DNA of 64,000 nucleotides from Clostridia bacterium (GCA_017380575.1 JAFODS010000072.1:1-64000); one strand, 5' to 3'; shown: positions 1 through 9,537, counted from the first letter of the stretch. Made by a program: numbers and translations. Notes: generated by a model not told the origin, from the sequence alone.

Positions 1-1483
1 AATGGGATATATCTCTGTTGTTATTGTCAAAGACCTTTCACGATTAGGCAGAGATTATGTTTCGGTTGGTCATTATACAGACAACTATTTCCCTGAGCAT
101 AATGTAAGGTTTATTGCTGTTAATGATATGGTTGACAGTGATGAGGGTGAAAACGAAATTGCACCCTTCAAGAATGTTATGAATGAAATGTATGCGAGAG
201 ATATTTCAAGAAAAGTACGCTCCGCACACAGAATCAGAGGCAACATGGGAGAGCCGTTATCACAGCCACCATACGGGTATATGAAAAGTCCTGAGAACAA
301 GAAAAAATGGATAATTGATACCGAAGCTGCAGAGGTGGTCAGGGATATTTACATAATGTGTCTTGAGGGTATGGGTAACGAAGCGATAGCAAGAGAATTG
401 CAGAATCGTGAAGTTCTTATCCCTATGGCATATTGGCAAAGTAAAGGCTTGAACCGTGGCGGTAAGAAAACACAGCCTAATCCGTATAAGTGGTGTAAGA
501 CAACGGTACAGAAAATTCTCTGTCAACAGGAATACTGCGGTGATGTTATCAACTTCAAGACCTATTCCAAAAATTTCAAGAACAAAACACGTATTGATAA
601 TCCCGTAGAGAATTGGAAAATCTTCAAGGATGTTCACGAGCCCATCATTGACCGTGATACTTGGGAAACAGTACAAAAGCTTGTGGCAAGGACAAAACGC
701 AGAGCACCTAAAAAAGAAAATGCAAGAAAGCACATTTTCAGCGGTCTTATACGCTGTGCAGATTGCGGCAGTAATATGAGGTATCACACTAATACCGTCA
801 ACAAGGATATTCATTATTTCAGTTGTGGTAATTATGTAAAGGATACACGTGGTACTTGTCAGGCAAGACACTATATCCGTGCAGATGCTCTTGAACAGAT
901 AGTCATTTATGAGCTGAAACGCCTTGCAATAATGCTTCAAAAGGATGAAGACCTTCTTGTAGATATTCTTGAAAGGAAGACTAATAAGGATTTCTATGAC
1001 GAGAAAAAGCATTTTGAGGAGCAGTTGCAGAAAGCAATAGTCCGTCAACAGACAGTTGCTTCTCTTTACGAGAAGCTGTATGAGGACAATGCTACGGGCA
1101 AGGTTACGGATGAGTGGTTTACCCACATGTCCCATAAGTATGAGGTTGAACGAGCAGAGCTGAAGATTAAAATATTTAACCTGAGAGAGCAGGTAGCAAA
1201 TATGCAGACAGTTCAGCACAGCAAGGATATGTTTATTGGTGCGGTAAGAAAGTTTCTTGATATGGATACTATCACGGCACCACTCATTCACGAGCTTATT
1301 GACCATATTGATGTTTACGAGGCAGAGGGCAAAGGCAAGAACAAGACACAGAGAGTTGTAATTCACTACAACTTTGTAGGCTATCTTGAAATACCTGAAA
1401 ATGATGAGCCTTGTTTCACGGCAGATACCCGTCAAGGAGTAGCAATAGGTTATATTGCAAAACCTACAGAAAAGTCAGCATAA
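1..1483 (+). CDS. Large serine recombinase, 5' truncated by window edge
   Basis: The visible 493 residues lack the extreme N terminus that carries the nucleophilic serine, so the gene begins outside the window; the ATG at 2 is unlikely to be the real start. Present are the end of the resolvase catalytic domain (KDLSRLGRDY near residue 10, then the long helix E region), the recombinase domain (about 75-230, with the PPYGY signature), a zinc ribbon (RCADCGSNMRY ... CGNY ... C, about 252-285), and a coiled-coil C terminus of the kind seen in TndX/TnpX proteins. These enzymes excise and integrate conjugative or mobilizable transposons by a 2-bp staggered cut. Gene position suggests this is the terminal gene of such an element, with the element end just downstream. 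No other element genes are visible. Confidence 0.93.
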   Translation, partial: MGYISVVIVKDLSRLGRDYVSVGHYTDNYFPEHNVRFIAVNDMVDSDEGENEIAPFKNVMNEMYARDISRKVRSAHRIRGNMGEPLSQPPYGYMKSPENKKKWIIDTEAAEVVRDIYIMCLEGMGNEAIARELQNREVLIPMAYWQSKGLNRGGKKTQPNPYKWCKTTVQKILCQQEYCGDVINFKTYSKNFKNKTRIDNPVENWKIFKDVHEPIIDRDTWETVQKLVARTKRRAPKKENARKHIFSGLIRCADCGSNMRYHTNTVNKDIHYFSCGNYVKDTRGTCQARHYIRADALEQIVIYELKRLAIMLQKDEDLLVDILERKTNKDFYDEKKHFEEQLQKAIVRQQTVASLYEKLYEDNATGKVTDEWFTHMSHKYEVERAELKIKIFNLREQVANMQTVQHSKDMFIGAVRKFLDMDTITAPLIHELIDHIDVYEAEGKGKNKTQRVVIHYNFVGYLEIPENDEPCFTADTRQGVAIGYIAKPTEKSA

Positions 1484-1489
1484 CAAAAA

Positions 1490-1513
1490 GTCGCACTCCG
1501 AAAGGAATGCGAC
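1490..1513 (+). terminator. Hairpin after recombinase gene
   Basis: GTCGCA and TGCGAC arms plus an inner TCC/GGA pair around a GAAA loop lie 7 nt after the recombinase stop. There is no real U tract, so termination strength is uncertain. Confidence 0.5.
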
Positions 1514-1558
1514 GATACATAAAAATGATAAAAATATATACAAAACTCTATTTTAAGC

Positions 1559-1604
1559 AAAAAAATTGAGTATTCACAGGTCAAATCCCTTATGAATACT
1601 CAAT
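1559..1604 (-). terminator. Rho-independent terminator of tRNA-Pro
   Basis: Read on the minus strand, a perfect 12-bp stem (ATTGAGTATTCA at 1593-1604 with its complement at 1565-1576) with a 16-nt loop is followed by seven U residues. It starts one or two bases after the encoded CCA of the tRNA. Confidence 0.85.
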
Positions 1605-1605
1605 A

Positions 1606-1681
1606 TGGTCGGAGTGGCGGGATTTGAACCCACGGCCTCTTGGTCCCGAACCAAGCACGCTACCATCTGCGCTACACCCCG
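1606..1681 (-). tRNA. tRNA-Pro (anticodon CGG)
   Basis: The minus strand folds into a full cloverleaf. The acceptor stem CGGGGTG pairs with CACTCCG (one G-U). The anticodon stem CTTGG/CCAAG holds the loop TTCGGGA, giving anticodon CGG, which reads CCG. The T arm carries GGTTCAAATCC, and discriminator A plus CCA is encoded. It is a solitary tRNA gene with its own promoter and terminator, 123 bp from the mobile-element recombinase stop. Confidence 0.96.
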
Positions 1682-1695
1682 TTGATTGCTCAATG

Positions 1696-1724
1696 ATTAT
1701 ATACCATATCTCTGATAAAATCAA
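1696..1724 (-). promoter_or_regulatory. Promoter of tRNA-Pro
   Basis: On the minus strand TTGATT (1719-1724), 17-bp spacer, TATAAT (1696-1701). The -10 box sits 14 bp before the mature tRNA 5' end. Confidence 0.8.
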
Positions 1725-1811
1725 GTCTTTTTTGAGAAATTTTTTAATTAAATTATCATTATTTACAAAAAGTAAACGACAATCTTGTTTAATTGGTAGA
1801 CCTCGATTCAC

Positions 1812-1840
1812 TTGCACTTTTTAATGTTTTCCTTTATAAT
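1812..1840 (+). promoter_or_regulatory. Sigma-A type promoter of the dockerin protein gene
   Basis: TTGCAC (1812-1817), 17-bp spacer, TATAAT (1835-1840), about 70 bp before the start codon. The remainder of 1484-1911 holds the recombinase hairpin, the tRNA unit and AT-rich sequence with nothing else recognisable. Confidence 0.75.
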
Positions 1841-1911
1841 ATAATGGTTAAAGTATAATAGTAGATTTATGTCTTGCTTTATATATGGATATGTTTACAA
1901 GGAGGAGTATT

Positions 1912-4900
1912 ATGAAACGAAAGATTCTGTCGGTTATTGTTTCATTGATTTTAATAATAGGAGCGGTTTATCCTGCGTTGACGGTAGCGAGTGCGGCATG
2001 GAGCGGTTCAATGACAACGCCTCCGATTTCAGGCGGTTTCTATCAGATTTCAACTGCTGAACAGCTTGCATGGTTTGCCAATGCGGTCAATAACGGAACA
2101 ACCACGATAAAGGCTGTACTCACAGCTGATATCGAACTTAACGCTCCGGGTTCAACTGAAAACGAATGGACACCTATCGGAACAACAGAACATCCGTTTG
2201 AAGGAACATTTGACGGTGCGGGTCATACAATCAGCGGTGTTTATGTTAATACAACAGCAAGTAATGTCGGTCTTTTCGGAAAGATAAGTAATACAGCAGA
2301 CGAAGGTAAGACGGAAAGCGTTGCACCTGAATTTATCGTATCAAAGAAGATGATTTTGATTAAAAATCTCCGTGTTACTGATTCTGATATTACCGGACAT
2401 CAGAATGTCGGCGGTATCGTCGGCAACAGCGATGGTGCGGGCATAAAAGATTGTTATTTTGAAGGAAATGTTAAGGGTACATATAACAGTGTCGGTGCGA
2501 TTGTCGGCCTCGCAAACGCTGAAACTGTAGTCAATCAGTGCCAGACAACGGGTACGGTAACAGGTGAACAGCGTACAGGCGGTGTTGTCGGTTATGCAAA
2601 CGGTAACTCTGTTGTTTCAAAGTGTTACAGTAATGCAAGCGTTGCAGGTACAAGAAACGTCGGCGGTATTGTCGGAACTCTTTCGGGCGGAAGCCTTGTC
2701 GGTTGTTTCTTCCGCGGAAACGTTACAGCTGACAACAGAGTCGGCGGTATTATCGGCTATTCAACAATGAGCGTTGTTCGCGGTGCTTATGCTATCGGCG
2801 GAGTTAACAGTGCAGGAGCAGATAAGGGCGGTGCCGTAGGCATTATTTTCGGCGGTGAGTTTGCAAGCATTTTCTATTGCTTTGAAATGTCACAGTGCGA
2901 CGGACCTGTCGGTATCGGACGAACAATGGACGAGCTTTACACAGCTGATTTTGTTAAAGAGCTCAACAAGGCGATGCCGTATTTCTGCTTTGACTATACT
3001 GAAATTAACGACGGCTTCCCTGTACTTATGTGGATGCTTCAGTCTGATGTATGGTCGGGTGAGCTTGAGGTTCCGAAGAAAAACGATTCAGGATATTATC
3101 TTATTTACAAGCCTTCGGAACTTGCCTGGTTTGCAGGTCTTGTAAACGGTACTATTCCGGGTGTTAACGCTAACCCTTCGGCAAATGCAGAGGTTATGGA
3201 TAACCTTCTTTTCAACATAAACGTTTATGACGATTCAATGGCCATTACTGAATGGACACCTATCGGCACCTCAAGTAAGCCGTATACAGGTTCGTTCAAG
3301 GGTGGCGGATTCAACATAGCAGGTATATATACATCTGTTAACGCAACGGAAGACGGTAAAAATATCGGTTTCTTCGGCTATGTCGGCTCAGGTGCACAGA
3401 TTGATAACGTTCTTATTATGGACGGTCTTATCTGCGGCGTTGAAAATGTCGGCGGTATTGCGGGTTACGTAATGGGTGCTCAGGTTTCAAACTGTGTATC
3501 AAACAGCGAAGTTCGCGGCGACAAGGCTGTCGGCGGTGTTGCAGGTAATATACTTGCAGGTGCAAAAATTACGGGATGCGGTATGATCGGCTCAATCAAT
3601 GCAACTAATACAACAGGCGATCAGTCCTTCGTTCAGAATATAGGCGGTGTTGTAGGATACAATAACCGTTCAGAGGTTAAGAAGAGCTTTTCTTATTCAG
3701 ACATCAATGCTGCAATTGCAAGATATGTCGGCGGTGTTGTAGGTAATAACGTTGGCGGTACAATTCAGAATTGCTACAGTACATCTACCATTACAGGTAA
3801 TACAAACTGTGGTGGTATTGTAGGTTACTACAATCAGGGTTCAGCTTCAAAATGCTACACAGCAGGTAAGGTTACAGCGTCTTCTCTTTCAGGTATTGCT
3901 TTCGGACAGATAACAGGCACAGGTATTTCAGAGTGCTTCTATGATTCAGCATACCTGACAATTTCAAATACAATTTCGGGTGCTACAGCAAAGACAACAC
4001 AAGAAATGTCAGGCACACGTGCTATCAATGCACTTGGTCTTTATACAAGTGAGTGGCGTTTCCTCAATGATGACGAATATTTCTATTATTATCCGCAGAT
4101 CAACACAATGGCATATGCGGCATCAAGAACAATCAAGGAAACTTCAAAGGAAAGCGTAAGACGAGTTCAGCCACAGTATGTTGCAAGAGTTGAAATCGAC
4201 GGCAGAACAGATACATATTATCAGACGCTTGATGCGGCTCTTGAATATGCTTCAACAACAGCTTCAGTTGTTCTTCCTACGGTTTACCTTGTACGTGACT
4301 TTGAGCTTTCGGAAACTCTTGAGGTTTCATCAACAATCGGTATTTTCGGTGAGGACGGTGCAACTCTTAAAAGGGCAGCAGGCTTTAACGGAACAATGAT
4401 CAATGTAACGGGCAAGCTTACAATCGGTTCTGCTGTTTATGGCTTTGACGATTCTCCTGCATTCTATGTTGACGGTAATTTTGTTGAAGGTGTGGCTTCT
4501 GCAATTACTGTGCAGAAATATGGCGTTCTTACAATCGAAGACGGTGTTCAGTTCCGCAATTTCAAAACGGTTCCTCTTTCAACAACAGCTGTACGAGGTG
4601 CTGTGATTAATGTTAAGACAGGTTCCCTCGTTGTTAACGGAGGCTCGTTCTATCAGAATGTTTCAAAGTCAACGGGCGGTGTTATTTATAACGACAGCGG
4701 TACTGTAACCGTTACTGACGGTAATTTTAAATCAAATGAGGCAACACAGGGTGCTGCGATTTATAACTATGACGGCACGCTGACAATAACAGGCGGTAAG
4801 TTTGAAGGTAATATTTCAAGCCTTAAGGGCGGTGCCTGTGCAACATACGGCCTTTACGGCAAGACAACGATTGCTAATTCGGCTGAATTTGTCGGTAATC

Positions 4901-6825
4901 AGTCAACGGATGGCGGTGCACTGAGTGCTGATTATTACGGTACAATCAACATAGAAGGTGGTTCGTTCACAGGTAACGTTGCCTACTCTTCGGGCGGTGT
5001 TGTGTTTGTCAATGAAGGTGCAACGCTTAATATGACAGGCGGTTATATGGCAAACAACTCTTCAAACCATTCAAAGGGTGGAGCTGTTTACAATACAGGA
5101 GCCTTTACAATGAAAGGTCTTGCACAGATTGATTCTTCGAACGATGTTTACCTTGCAAAGGATAAGTATATTGCAATCACAGACAGACTTGACTGTGCAG
5201 GTTATGCGGCTGTTGTAACTCCTGAAAGTTATTCTGAGGGTCAGCAGGTGCTCAGCGGTGATTTCGTAGGTACGGGATATGCTAAATTCGGTGTAACAAA
5301 TTCCAATTGGTACATCCTTGCTAACGGTAACCTTACGAGCCTCGCTTCAAAGACGATTGCAGTGGTAACCAAAGAAAATGCGTTCTCTGTTCAGTTCACA
5401 AACCTTTACGATGCTTTTGAATCCGTAAAGGCAGGCGAGCAGGCTATCATTACCGTTGTTGCAGATAACTCCATTACAAAACCGATTACGGTAAGAGGTG
5501 ACATTCTTCTTACATGCGACGAGGAAACCTTTGTTTCTATGCGAGGCGGTGCATTCAACGGAGTTATGTTTACTGTTGAAAACGGAGCAGTTCTTCGTCT
5601 TGGCGACGAAGTTGTGAATCCTGAACAGCAGGCTCAGAAGGATTATGCTACAGGCACACGTACTGAGGGTCAGATGATTCTTGACGGTGGATTAGGTCAT
5701 ACAGGCGTTGTCGGTGCAGCAGCAATCGATGTTAAATCGGGTGGCGAGCTTCATCTTTATGACGATGCAATAATTCAGAACTTTAAAAATACAACATCAA
5801 GTGTGGTTACCATTTCAGGCAAAATGTATATGTACGGCGGTACAATCTGCGATAACATTTCAACCTACGGCGGAGCTGTTTATGTTAAAACAGGCGGCGA
5901 GCTTCATACAATGGGCGGTGTAATCTGTAACAACACTGCAACCAAAGGCGGTAATGCAGTTTACTCGGACGGCAAGGTAGTAAGAACGGTTTATTCTTAT
6001 GACTACCTTTATATGGAACACGTTTATGATGCTGACGGAAAATATGTCGAAACCAAAGACCCTGTTTATTATTCAACAGTCAGTACGGATATTTTCATAA
6101 AGCACGGTGATGCTGTTTACCTTACGAATAACCTTATGTATACCGCAAAGGAAAGCAAGGAAACAATTATAACAAATACGAACAATGTGCCTGTTGAGGA
6201 CAATTTAAGTCTTGGCACAATGACGCTTGACTTCGCAAAGTATACTCTCGGCTCGGTTGTTCTTACCGGTGCTTATGTTTCAAACTTCTGTATCGCTTTT
6301 GACACCGCTGAATACGGATATTATATTCTCAGTAACGGTACGCTTGGTATCAACAAGCTTATTCCGAAGGAAACATCAGGACTTGAGCTTAACAAGGACA
6401 AGGCTTTGATTTCGGGCCTTGACCTCACGAAGATGACAGTAGGCAACTACTTGCAGAAGTTTGAAAACAGTTCATCACTCATAAAGTTCTACAGTCCGAA
6501 GAGTAGCAGAGTGGCACTTAAAAACACAGACCTGCTTACAACTGGTTGCTACATTCAGCTTCGTGACAGTACCGATACAAGCAAGGTTATTGATACGGTA
6601 ACAATTGTAGTTTACGGTGATACGAACTGTGACTATGCGATTGACGGTCAGGACTCGGTTCTCATCGGTGCAATTGCAGAAGGTTTGCTTACAGCTGAAA
6701 ATACGTCAGTGGCGGTTCTTGAAGCTGCAGACATTAACTTTGACGGCAAGGTAAACTCAATTGATGCAGAGCATACGGATATGAGCGGACTGTTCCTTCA
6801 GACAATCGGACAGAACAAAGCATAA
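1912..6825 (+). CDS. Secreted beta-helix repeat protein with C-terminal type I dockerin-like domain
   Basis: Start chosen at ATG 1912 because AAGGAGGAG lies 5-13 nt upstream; an in-frame ATG at 1885 has no such site. The 1637-residue product begins with a signal peptide (MKRK then a hydrophobic run ending near ASA). Residues about 30-740 contain two tandem copies of a module opening with QLAWFAN / ELAWFAG and EWTPIGT and continuing as GLUG-type repeats (NVGGIVG, NVGGIAG). Residues about 770-1500 contain two pectin-lyase-like beta-helix modules rich in GG-x-V/A-Y-N turns. The last 70 residues hold two calcium-loop motifs (DTNCDYAIDGQD and DINFDGKVNSID), as in type I dockerins. It is probably a cell-surface or cohesin-bound adhesin or carbohydrate-binding scaffold; no catalytic residues are recognised and there is no LPXTG anchor. 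Confidence 0.85.
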   Translation: MKRKILSVIVSLILIIGAVYPALTVASAAWSGSMTTPPISGGFYQISTAEQLAWFANAVNNGTTTIKAVLTADIELNAPGSTENEWTPIGTTEHPFEGTFDGAGHTISGVYVNTTASNVGLFGKISNTADEGKTESVAPEFIVSKKMILIKNLRVTDSDITGHQNVGGIVGNSDGAGIKDCYFEGNVKGTYNSVGAIVGLANAETVVNQCQTTGTVTGEQRTGGVVGYANGNSVVSKCYSNASVAGTRNVGGIVGTLSGGSLVGCFFRGNVTADNRVGGIIGYSTMSVVRGAYAIGGVNSAGADKGGAVGIIFGGEFASIFYCFEMSQCDGPVGIGRTMDELYTADFVKELNKAMPYFCFDYTEINDGFPVLMWMLQSDVWSGELEVPKKNDSGYYLIYKPSELAWFAGLVNGTIPGVNANPSANAEVMDNLLFNINVYDDSMAITEWTPIGTSSKPYTGSFKGGGFNIAGIYTSVNATEDGKNIGFFGYVGSGAQIDNVLIMDGLICGVENVGGIAGYVMGAQVSNCVSNSEVRGDKAVGGVAGNILAGAKITGCGMIGSINATNTTGDQSFVQNIGGVVGYNNRSEVKKSFSYSDINAAIARYVGGVVGNNVGGTIQNCYSTSTITGNTNCGGIVGYYNQGSASKCYTAGKVTASSLSGIAFGQITGTGISECFYDSAYLTISNTISGATAKTTQEMSGTRAINALGLYTSEWRFLNDDEYFYYYPQINTMAYAASRTIKETSKESVRRVQPQYVARVEIDGRTDTYYQTLDAALEYASTTASVVLPTVYLVRDFELSETLEVSSTIGIFGEDGATLKRAAGFNGTMINVTGKLTIGSAVYGFDDSPAFYVDGNFVEGVASAITVQKYGVLTIEDGVQFRNFKTVPLSTTAVRGAVINVKTGSLVVNGGSFYQNVSKSTGGVIYNDSGTVTVTDGNFKSNEATQGAAIYNYDGTLTITGGKFEGNISSLKGGACATYGLYGKTTIANSAEFVGNQSTDGGALSADYYGTINIEGGSFTGNVAYSSGGVVFVNEGATLNMTGGYMANNSSNHSKGGAVYNTGAFTMKGLAQIDSSNDVYLAKDKYIAITDRLDCAGYAAVVTPESYSEGQQVLSGDFVGTGYAKFGVTNSNWYILANGNLTSLASKTIAVVTKENAFSVQFTNLYDAFESVKAGEQAIITVVADNSITKPITVRGDILLTCDEETFVSMRGGAFNGVMFTVENGAVLRLGDEVVNPEQQAQKDYATGTRTEGQMILDGGLGHTGVVGAAAIDVKSGGELHLYDDAIIQNFKNTTSSVVTISGKMYMYGGTICDNISTYGGAVYVKTGGELHTMGGVICNNTATKGGNAVYSDGKVVRTVYSYDYLYMEHVYDADGKYVETKDPVYYSTVSTDIFIKHGDAVYLTNNLMYTAKESKETIITNTNNVPVEDNLSLGTMTLDFAKYTLGSVVLTGAYVSNFCIAFDTAEYGYYILSNGTLGINKLIPKETSGLELNKDKALISGLDLTKMTVGNYLQKFENSSSLIKFYSPKSSRVALKNTDLLTTGCYIQLRDSTDTSKVIDTVTIVVYGDTNCDYAIDGQDSVLIGAIAEGLLTAENTSVAVLEAADINFDGKVNSIDAEHTDMSGLFLQTIGQNKA

Positions 6826-6830
6826 TTAAA

Positions 6831-6856
6831 TAAATCCGCCCACTCGGGCGGATTTA
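6831..6856 (+). terminator. Intrinsic terminator-like hairpin
   Basis: TAAATCCGCC and GGCGGATTTA form a perfect 10-bp stem around CACTCG, directly after the dockerin protein gene. The U run is short, so some read-through into thiN is possible. Confidence 0.65.
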
Positions 6857-6880
6857 ATCTTGATAACGGGAGGCGAAACA

Positions 6881-7492
6881 ATGGGAGTTTGTTATATTGT
6901 GGCAGCAGGTGATATGTTCGATGAGTTCCCGATTATTAAACCTGATGATTTGCTCATAGCTGCAGATGCAGGATATTTACACTTGCAAAAGCTCAATATG
7001 GAGCCACATATTCTTCTTGGTGATTTCGATTCAATGTCAGCTCCCGAAAATAAGGATATCATTGTTCATCCCGTTATGAAGGATGATACAGACACAATGC
7101 TTGCGGTTAAGCTCGGATTTGAAAAGGGCTATACTGAATTTGTGATTTACGGTGCACTTGGCGGTGAGCGGACAGACCATACCGTTGCCAATATACAGTC
7201 TCTTGCTTTTATAGCGGAAAAAGGCGGTAAGGGAACACTTGTCGGAAACGGTGAGATTTTCACATTAATCAAGAATACTGCAATTGAAATTTTTAAGGGT
7301 GTTAATCCTACTTTCTCTGTCTTTGCTTACGGAAGAGAAGCAGAGGGTGTAACGATTAAGGGTTCATTGTTCGACGTTGAGAATGCTTCGCTTTCTCCCT
7401 TCTTTCCTCTTGGTGTGAGCAATAAGATTAAAGAAGAAAAAGTCCTGATCAGCGTTGAAAACGGATATCTTTTAATTGTTTATAACCGATAA
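6881..7492 (+). CDS. thiN: Thiamine pyrophosphokinase
   Basis: This cytosolic enzyme transfers pyrophosphate from ATP to thiamine, giving thiamine diphosphate. The 203-residue length is normal for the family. The catalytic-domain motifs GDFDS (47-51) and KDDTD (67-71) and the following GALGGERTDH motif are intact, and a C-terminal beta-sandwich substrate-binding domain follows. Start set at 6881: GGGAGG lies 7 nt upstream, whereas the upstream in-frame ATG at 6860 precedes that site. In many clostridia thiN sits after the rsgA-rpe genes; here it stands alone behind the dockerin gene. Confidence 0.93.
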   Translation: MGVCYIVAAGDMFDEFPIIKPDDLLIAADAGYLHLQKLNMEPHILLGDFDSMSAPENKDIIVHPVMKDDTDTMLAVKLGFEKGYTEFVIYGALGGERTDHTVANIQSLAFIAEKGGKGTLVGNGEIFTLIKNTAIEIFKGVNPTFSVFAYGREAEGVTIKGSLFDVENASLSPFFPLGVSNKIKEEKVLISVENGYLLIVYNR

Positions 7493-7496
7493 AAAT

Positions 7497-7530
7497 AACC
7501 TGCTGACGAAAATCAGCAGGTTTAATTTTT
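7497..7530. terminator. Bidirectional terminator between thiN and prmA
   Basis: AACCTGCTGA and TCAGCAGGTT make a perfect 10-bp stem with loop CGAAAA, flanked by A-rich and T-rich tracts on the two sides. It can end transcripts from both convergent genes. Confidence 0.85.
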
Positions 7531-8455
7531 ATTTCTTAAGTTTTGTTTCAAAACAGAGCCAACCGCAGCTTTCGTGTCTGCCGATGACCTCGAAACCGTA
7601 CTTTTCAAAAGCATCAAGAACATCCTGTTCTCTTGTATCAATGATTCCCGATGTGATATAAACACCGTCATCTTTAAGGAACTGACCTACGTTTTCTGTA
7701 AACATAACGATGATGTCGGCAACGATATTTGCGACAACAACGTCGTATTTGCCCGTAACCTTATCGGTAAGATTGCCCTCAAAAACAGTGAATTTCGGCT
7801 CTTCGAAACCGTTGATTGTTCCGTTTTCTTTTGCTGTTTTAACTGCGAGAGCGTCAATGTCAACTCCCGTTGCGCTCTTTGCACCGAGGAGAAGACCTGC
7901 GATTCCGAGAATACCGCTTCCACATCCGATGTCAAGAAGCTCAACCTCAGGGTTGATGTGCTTTTCAAGAGTTTCAAGGCAGAGTCTTGTTGTGTCGTGT
8001 CCGCCGTTACCGAAAGCAAGACCGGGTTCAATGTCAAGAACGATTCGTCCGTCTGCATCGTATTCATCCTCCCAGACAGGACGGATAAGAAGCTTATCAC
8101 CGACAGGAAGAGGCTTGAAGTAAGCTTTCCAGTTGTTTTCCCAATCCTGGTTTCTGCAGATGCTAAGGTCGATTTCGTGCTCAATACCTTCTGCGTTATA
8201 TCTTTCTGAAAGGAAAGCTACAGCCTCTGCAGGACTTTCTTCGGGAGAAATATAAATATGTACAACGGCTTTGTTTCTGTCCTTCTGAAGAAGGTCTTCG
8301 TCGATGAGGTCGATGTGGGCAATTTCCCACGCAGCCTCCTCAAGGTCGCTGTAATCTTCAATGTAGATGCCGTAGGGGACAACCATTTGTGCAATGTCTC
8401 CCGCCTTGTCAACGTCTTTTGTGTTAACGTTTATTTTAACTTCTGTCCATTCCAT
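7529..8455 (-). CDS. prmA: Ribosomal protein L11 methyltransferase
   Basis: SAM-dependent enzyme that trimethylates lysines and the N terminus of ribosomal protein L11. The 308-residue product has the typical small N-terminal substrate-recognition domain, a linker, and a class I methyltransferase domain with the SAM loop LLDIGCGSGILGI (about 174-186), plus the NPGLAFGTG-equivalent DIEPGLAFGNGGH and the catalytic-loop VANI motif. The start follows AAGAGG on the minus strand. It lies 10 bp downstream of yhaM and is probably cotranscribed with it. Confidence 0.95.
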   Translation of the reverse strand: MEWTEVKINVNTKDVDKAGDIAQMVVPYGIYIEDYSDLEEAAWEIAHIDLIDEDLLQKDRNKAVVHIYISPEESPAEAVAFLSERYNAEGIEHEIDLSICRNQDWENNWKAYFKPLPVGDKLLIRPVWEDEYDADGRIVLDIEPGLAFGNGGHDTTRLCLETLEKHINPEVELLDIGCGSGILGIAGLLLGAKSATGVDIDALAVKTAKENGTINGFEEPKFTVFEGNLTDKVTGKYDVVVANIVADIIVMFTENVGQFLKDDGVYITSGIIDTREQDVLDAFEKYGFEVIGRHESCGWLCFETKLKK

Positions 8456-8465
8456 AGTATACCTC

Positions 8466-9437
8466 TTATAATAAATCAGCCTTAGGCTTAATTTCTTTTA
8501 ACCCGTGGTTGTAAAGCTTTCTGTTGTCAAGTGCCCACTGACGGGGAGTGAAGTCACCCGGTTCAACTTCGGACACAGCCTGTGAAATTTCATATATTCG
8601 TGCATCAAGCAAGTCAAGCTGAGAAAGAATCTCTGCCTCAAGGAACATCGGGCGAACAGCCGCACCGAACTCAGGCTCACCGTGATGTGAAAGTATCATA
8701 TGCTCGATAAGCATAAGAAGCTCTCTGTCAATTCCGAGTTCTTCACCGACTTTTTCGATGTTCATTGCACCCTTAACAAGGTGACCGATGAGTGAACCTT
8801 CAACTGTGTATCCTGAAACAACACCTGTTTCGCTTACGTCAAATTCCTGAATTTTTGCAACATCGTGAAGGATAACACCTGCATAAAGCAATTCTCTTTC
8901 AAGGCTCGGGTAAATATCGCACACAGCCTTTGCAAGCTTGAGAATTGAAAGAGTGTGGTAAAGCAGACCTCCGCGGATTGCGTGATGAAGCTTGAAAGCT
9001 GCAGGCCAGTAAAGAAGATTTTCTTTGTTCCTCTCAAGTACGGTAAGAATAAGCTTCTTGAGCTGAGTGTTTTCGAAAACGTTCACTGTGCTGACGATGT
9101 AGTCGTACATATCTTTACCGCTGTAATCAGCACTCGGAACAAAATCCTCCATGTTAACTCCGTCGCTTTCAATCGCAGGGCGAACACGGTCAATACGAAG
9201 CTGAAGTGCATCGTTGAACATTGAAACAGTACCTCTTATTTTGATAAGCGAATTGAGCTTGATACCGCCGTGAACATCTTCCTTGTAATCCCAGAGCTTT
9301 GCACCGATTTCACCTGAGCTGTCTGTAAGAATCAGGTCAAGGAAGGGCACACCCTTGGCAGTCTTTTTAACTTCAAGGCTTTTAACAAGGCAGAAGCCCT
9401 CAACACCGCCGTTTGAGTTGATTTCAGTAAAATTCAA
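8466..9437 (-). CDS. yhaM: 3'-5' exoribonuclease YhaM family
   Basis: The 323-residue protein joins an N-terminal OB-fold nucleic-acid-binding domain (about 1-95, FLDLILTDSSGEIGAKLWD) to an HD phosphohydrolase domain (about 150-270; HHAIRGGLLYHT and GVILHDVAKI supply the metal-binding His/Asp residues). This is the arrangement of Bacillus YhaM, an mRNA-turnover and DNA-repair exonuclease. The likely start is TTG at 9437, placed 7 nt after GAGGG; an ATG start is not available nearby. It is the first gene of a two-gene operon with prmA. Confidence 0.9.
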   Translation of the reverse strand: MNFTEINSNGGVEGFCLVKSLEVKKTAKGVPFLDLILTDSSGEIGAKLWDYKEDVHGGIKLNSLIKIRGTVSMFNDALQLRIDRVRPAIESDGVNMEDFVPSADYSGKDMYDYIVSTVNVFENTQLKKLILTVLERNKENLLYWPAAFKLHHAIRGGLLYHTLSILKLAKAVCDIYPSLERELLYAGVILHDVAKIQEFDVSETGVVSGYTVEGSLIGHLVKGAMNIEKVGEELGIDRELLMLIEHMILSHHGEPEFGAAVRPMFLEAEILSQLDLLDARIYEISQAVSEVEPGDFTPRQWALDNRKLYNHGLKEIKPKADLL

Positions 9438-9508
9438 AAAAATCCCTCACAATCACGAGAATATAATTAATTATATCATATATAAAATATAAATAAAAGA
9501 TATTTTTC

Positions 9509-9537
9509 TTGCAAATAAGTTTTCTGTATGATAAAAT
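9509..9537 (+). promoter_or_regulatory. Promoter of the HD nucleotidase gene
   Basis: TTGCAA (9509-9514), 17-bp spacer, TAAAAT (9532-9537), with the start codon about 30 bp further on. Confidence 0.65.

Noticed and set aside
260-1435. 391-codon open frame on the minus strand inside the recombinase gene
   Set aside because: Shadow of the recombinase reading frame; Cys/Leu/Ile-rich with no family resemblance and no ribosome site.
1565-1604. Inverted repeat TTGAGTATTCA as an attachment site for the recombinase
   Set aside because: It is in the right place and has the T run for the tRNA terminator, which explains it fully.
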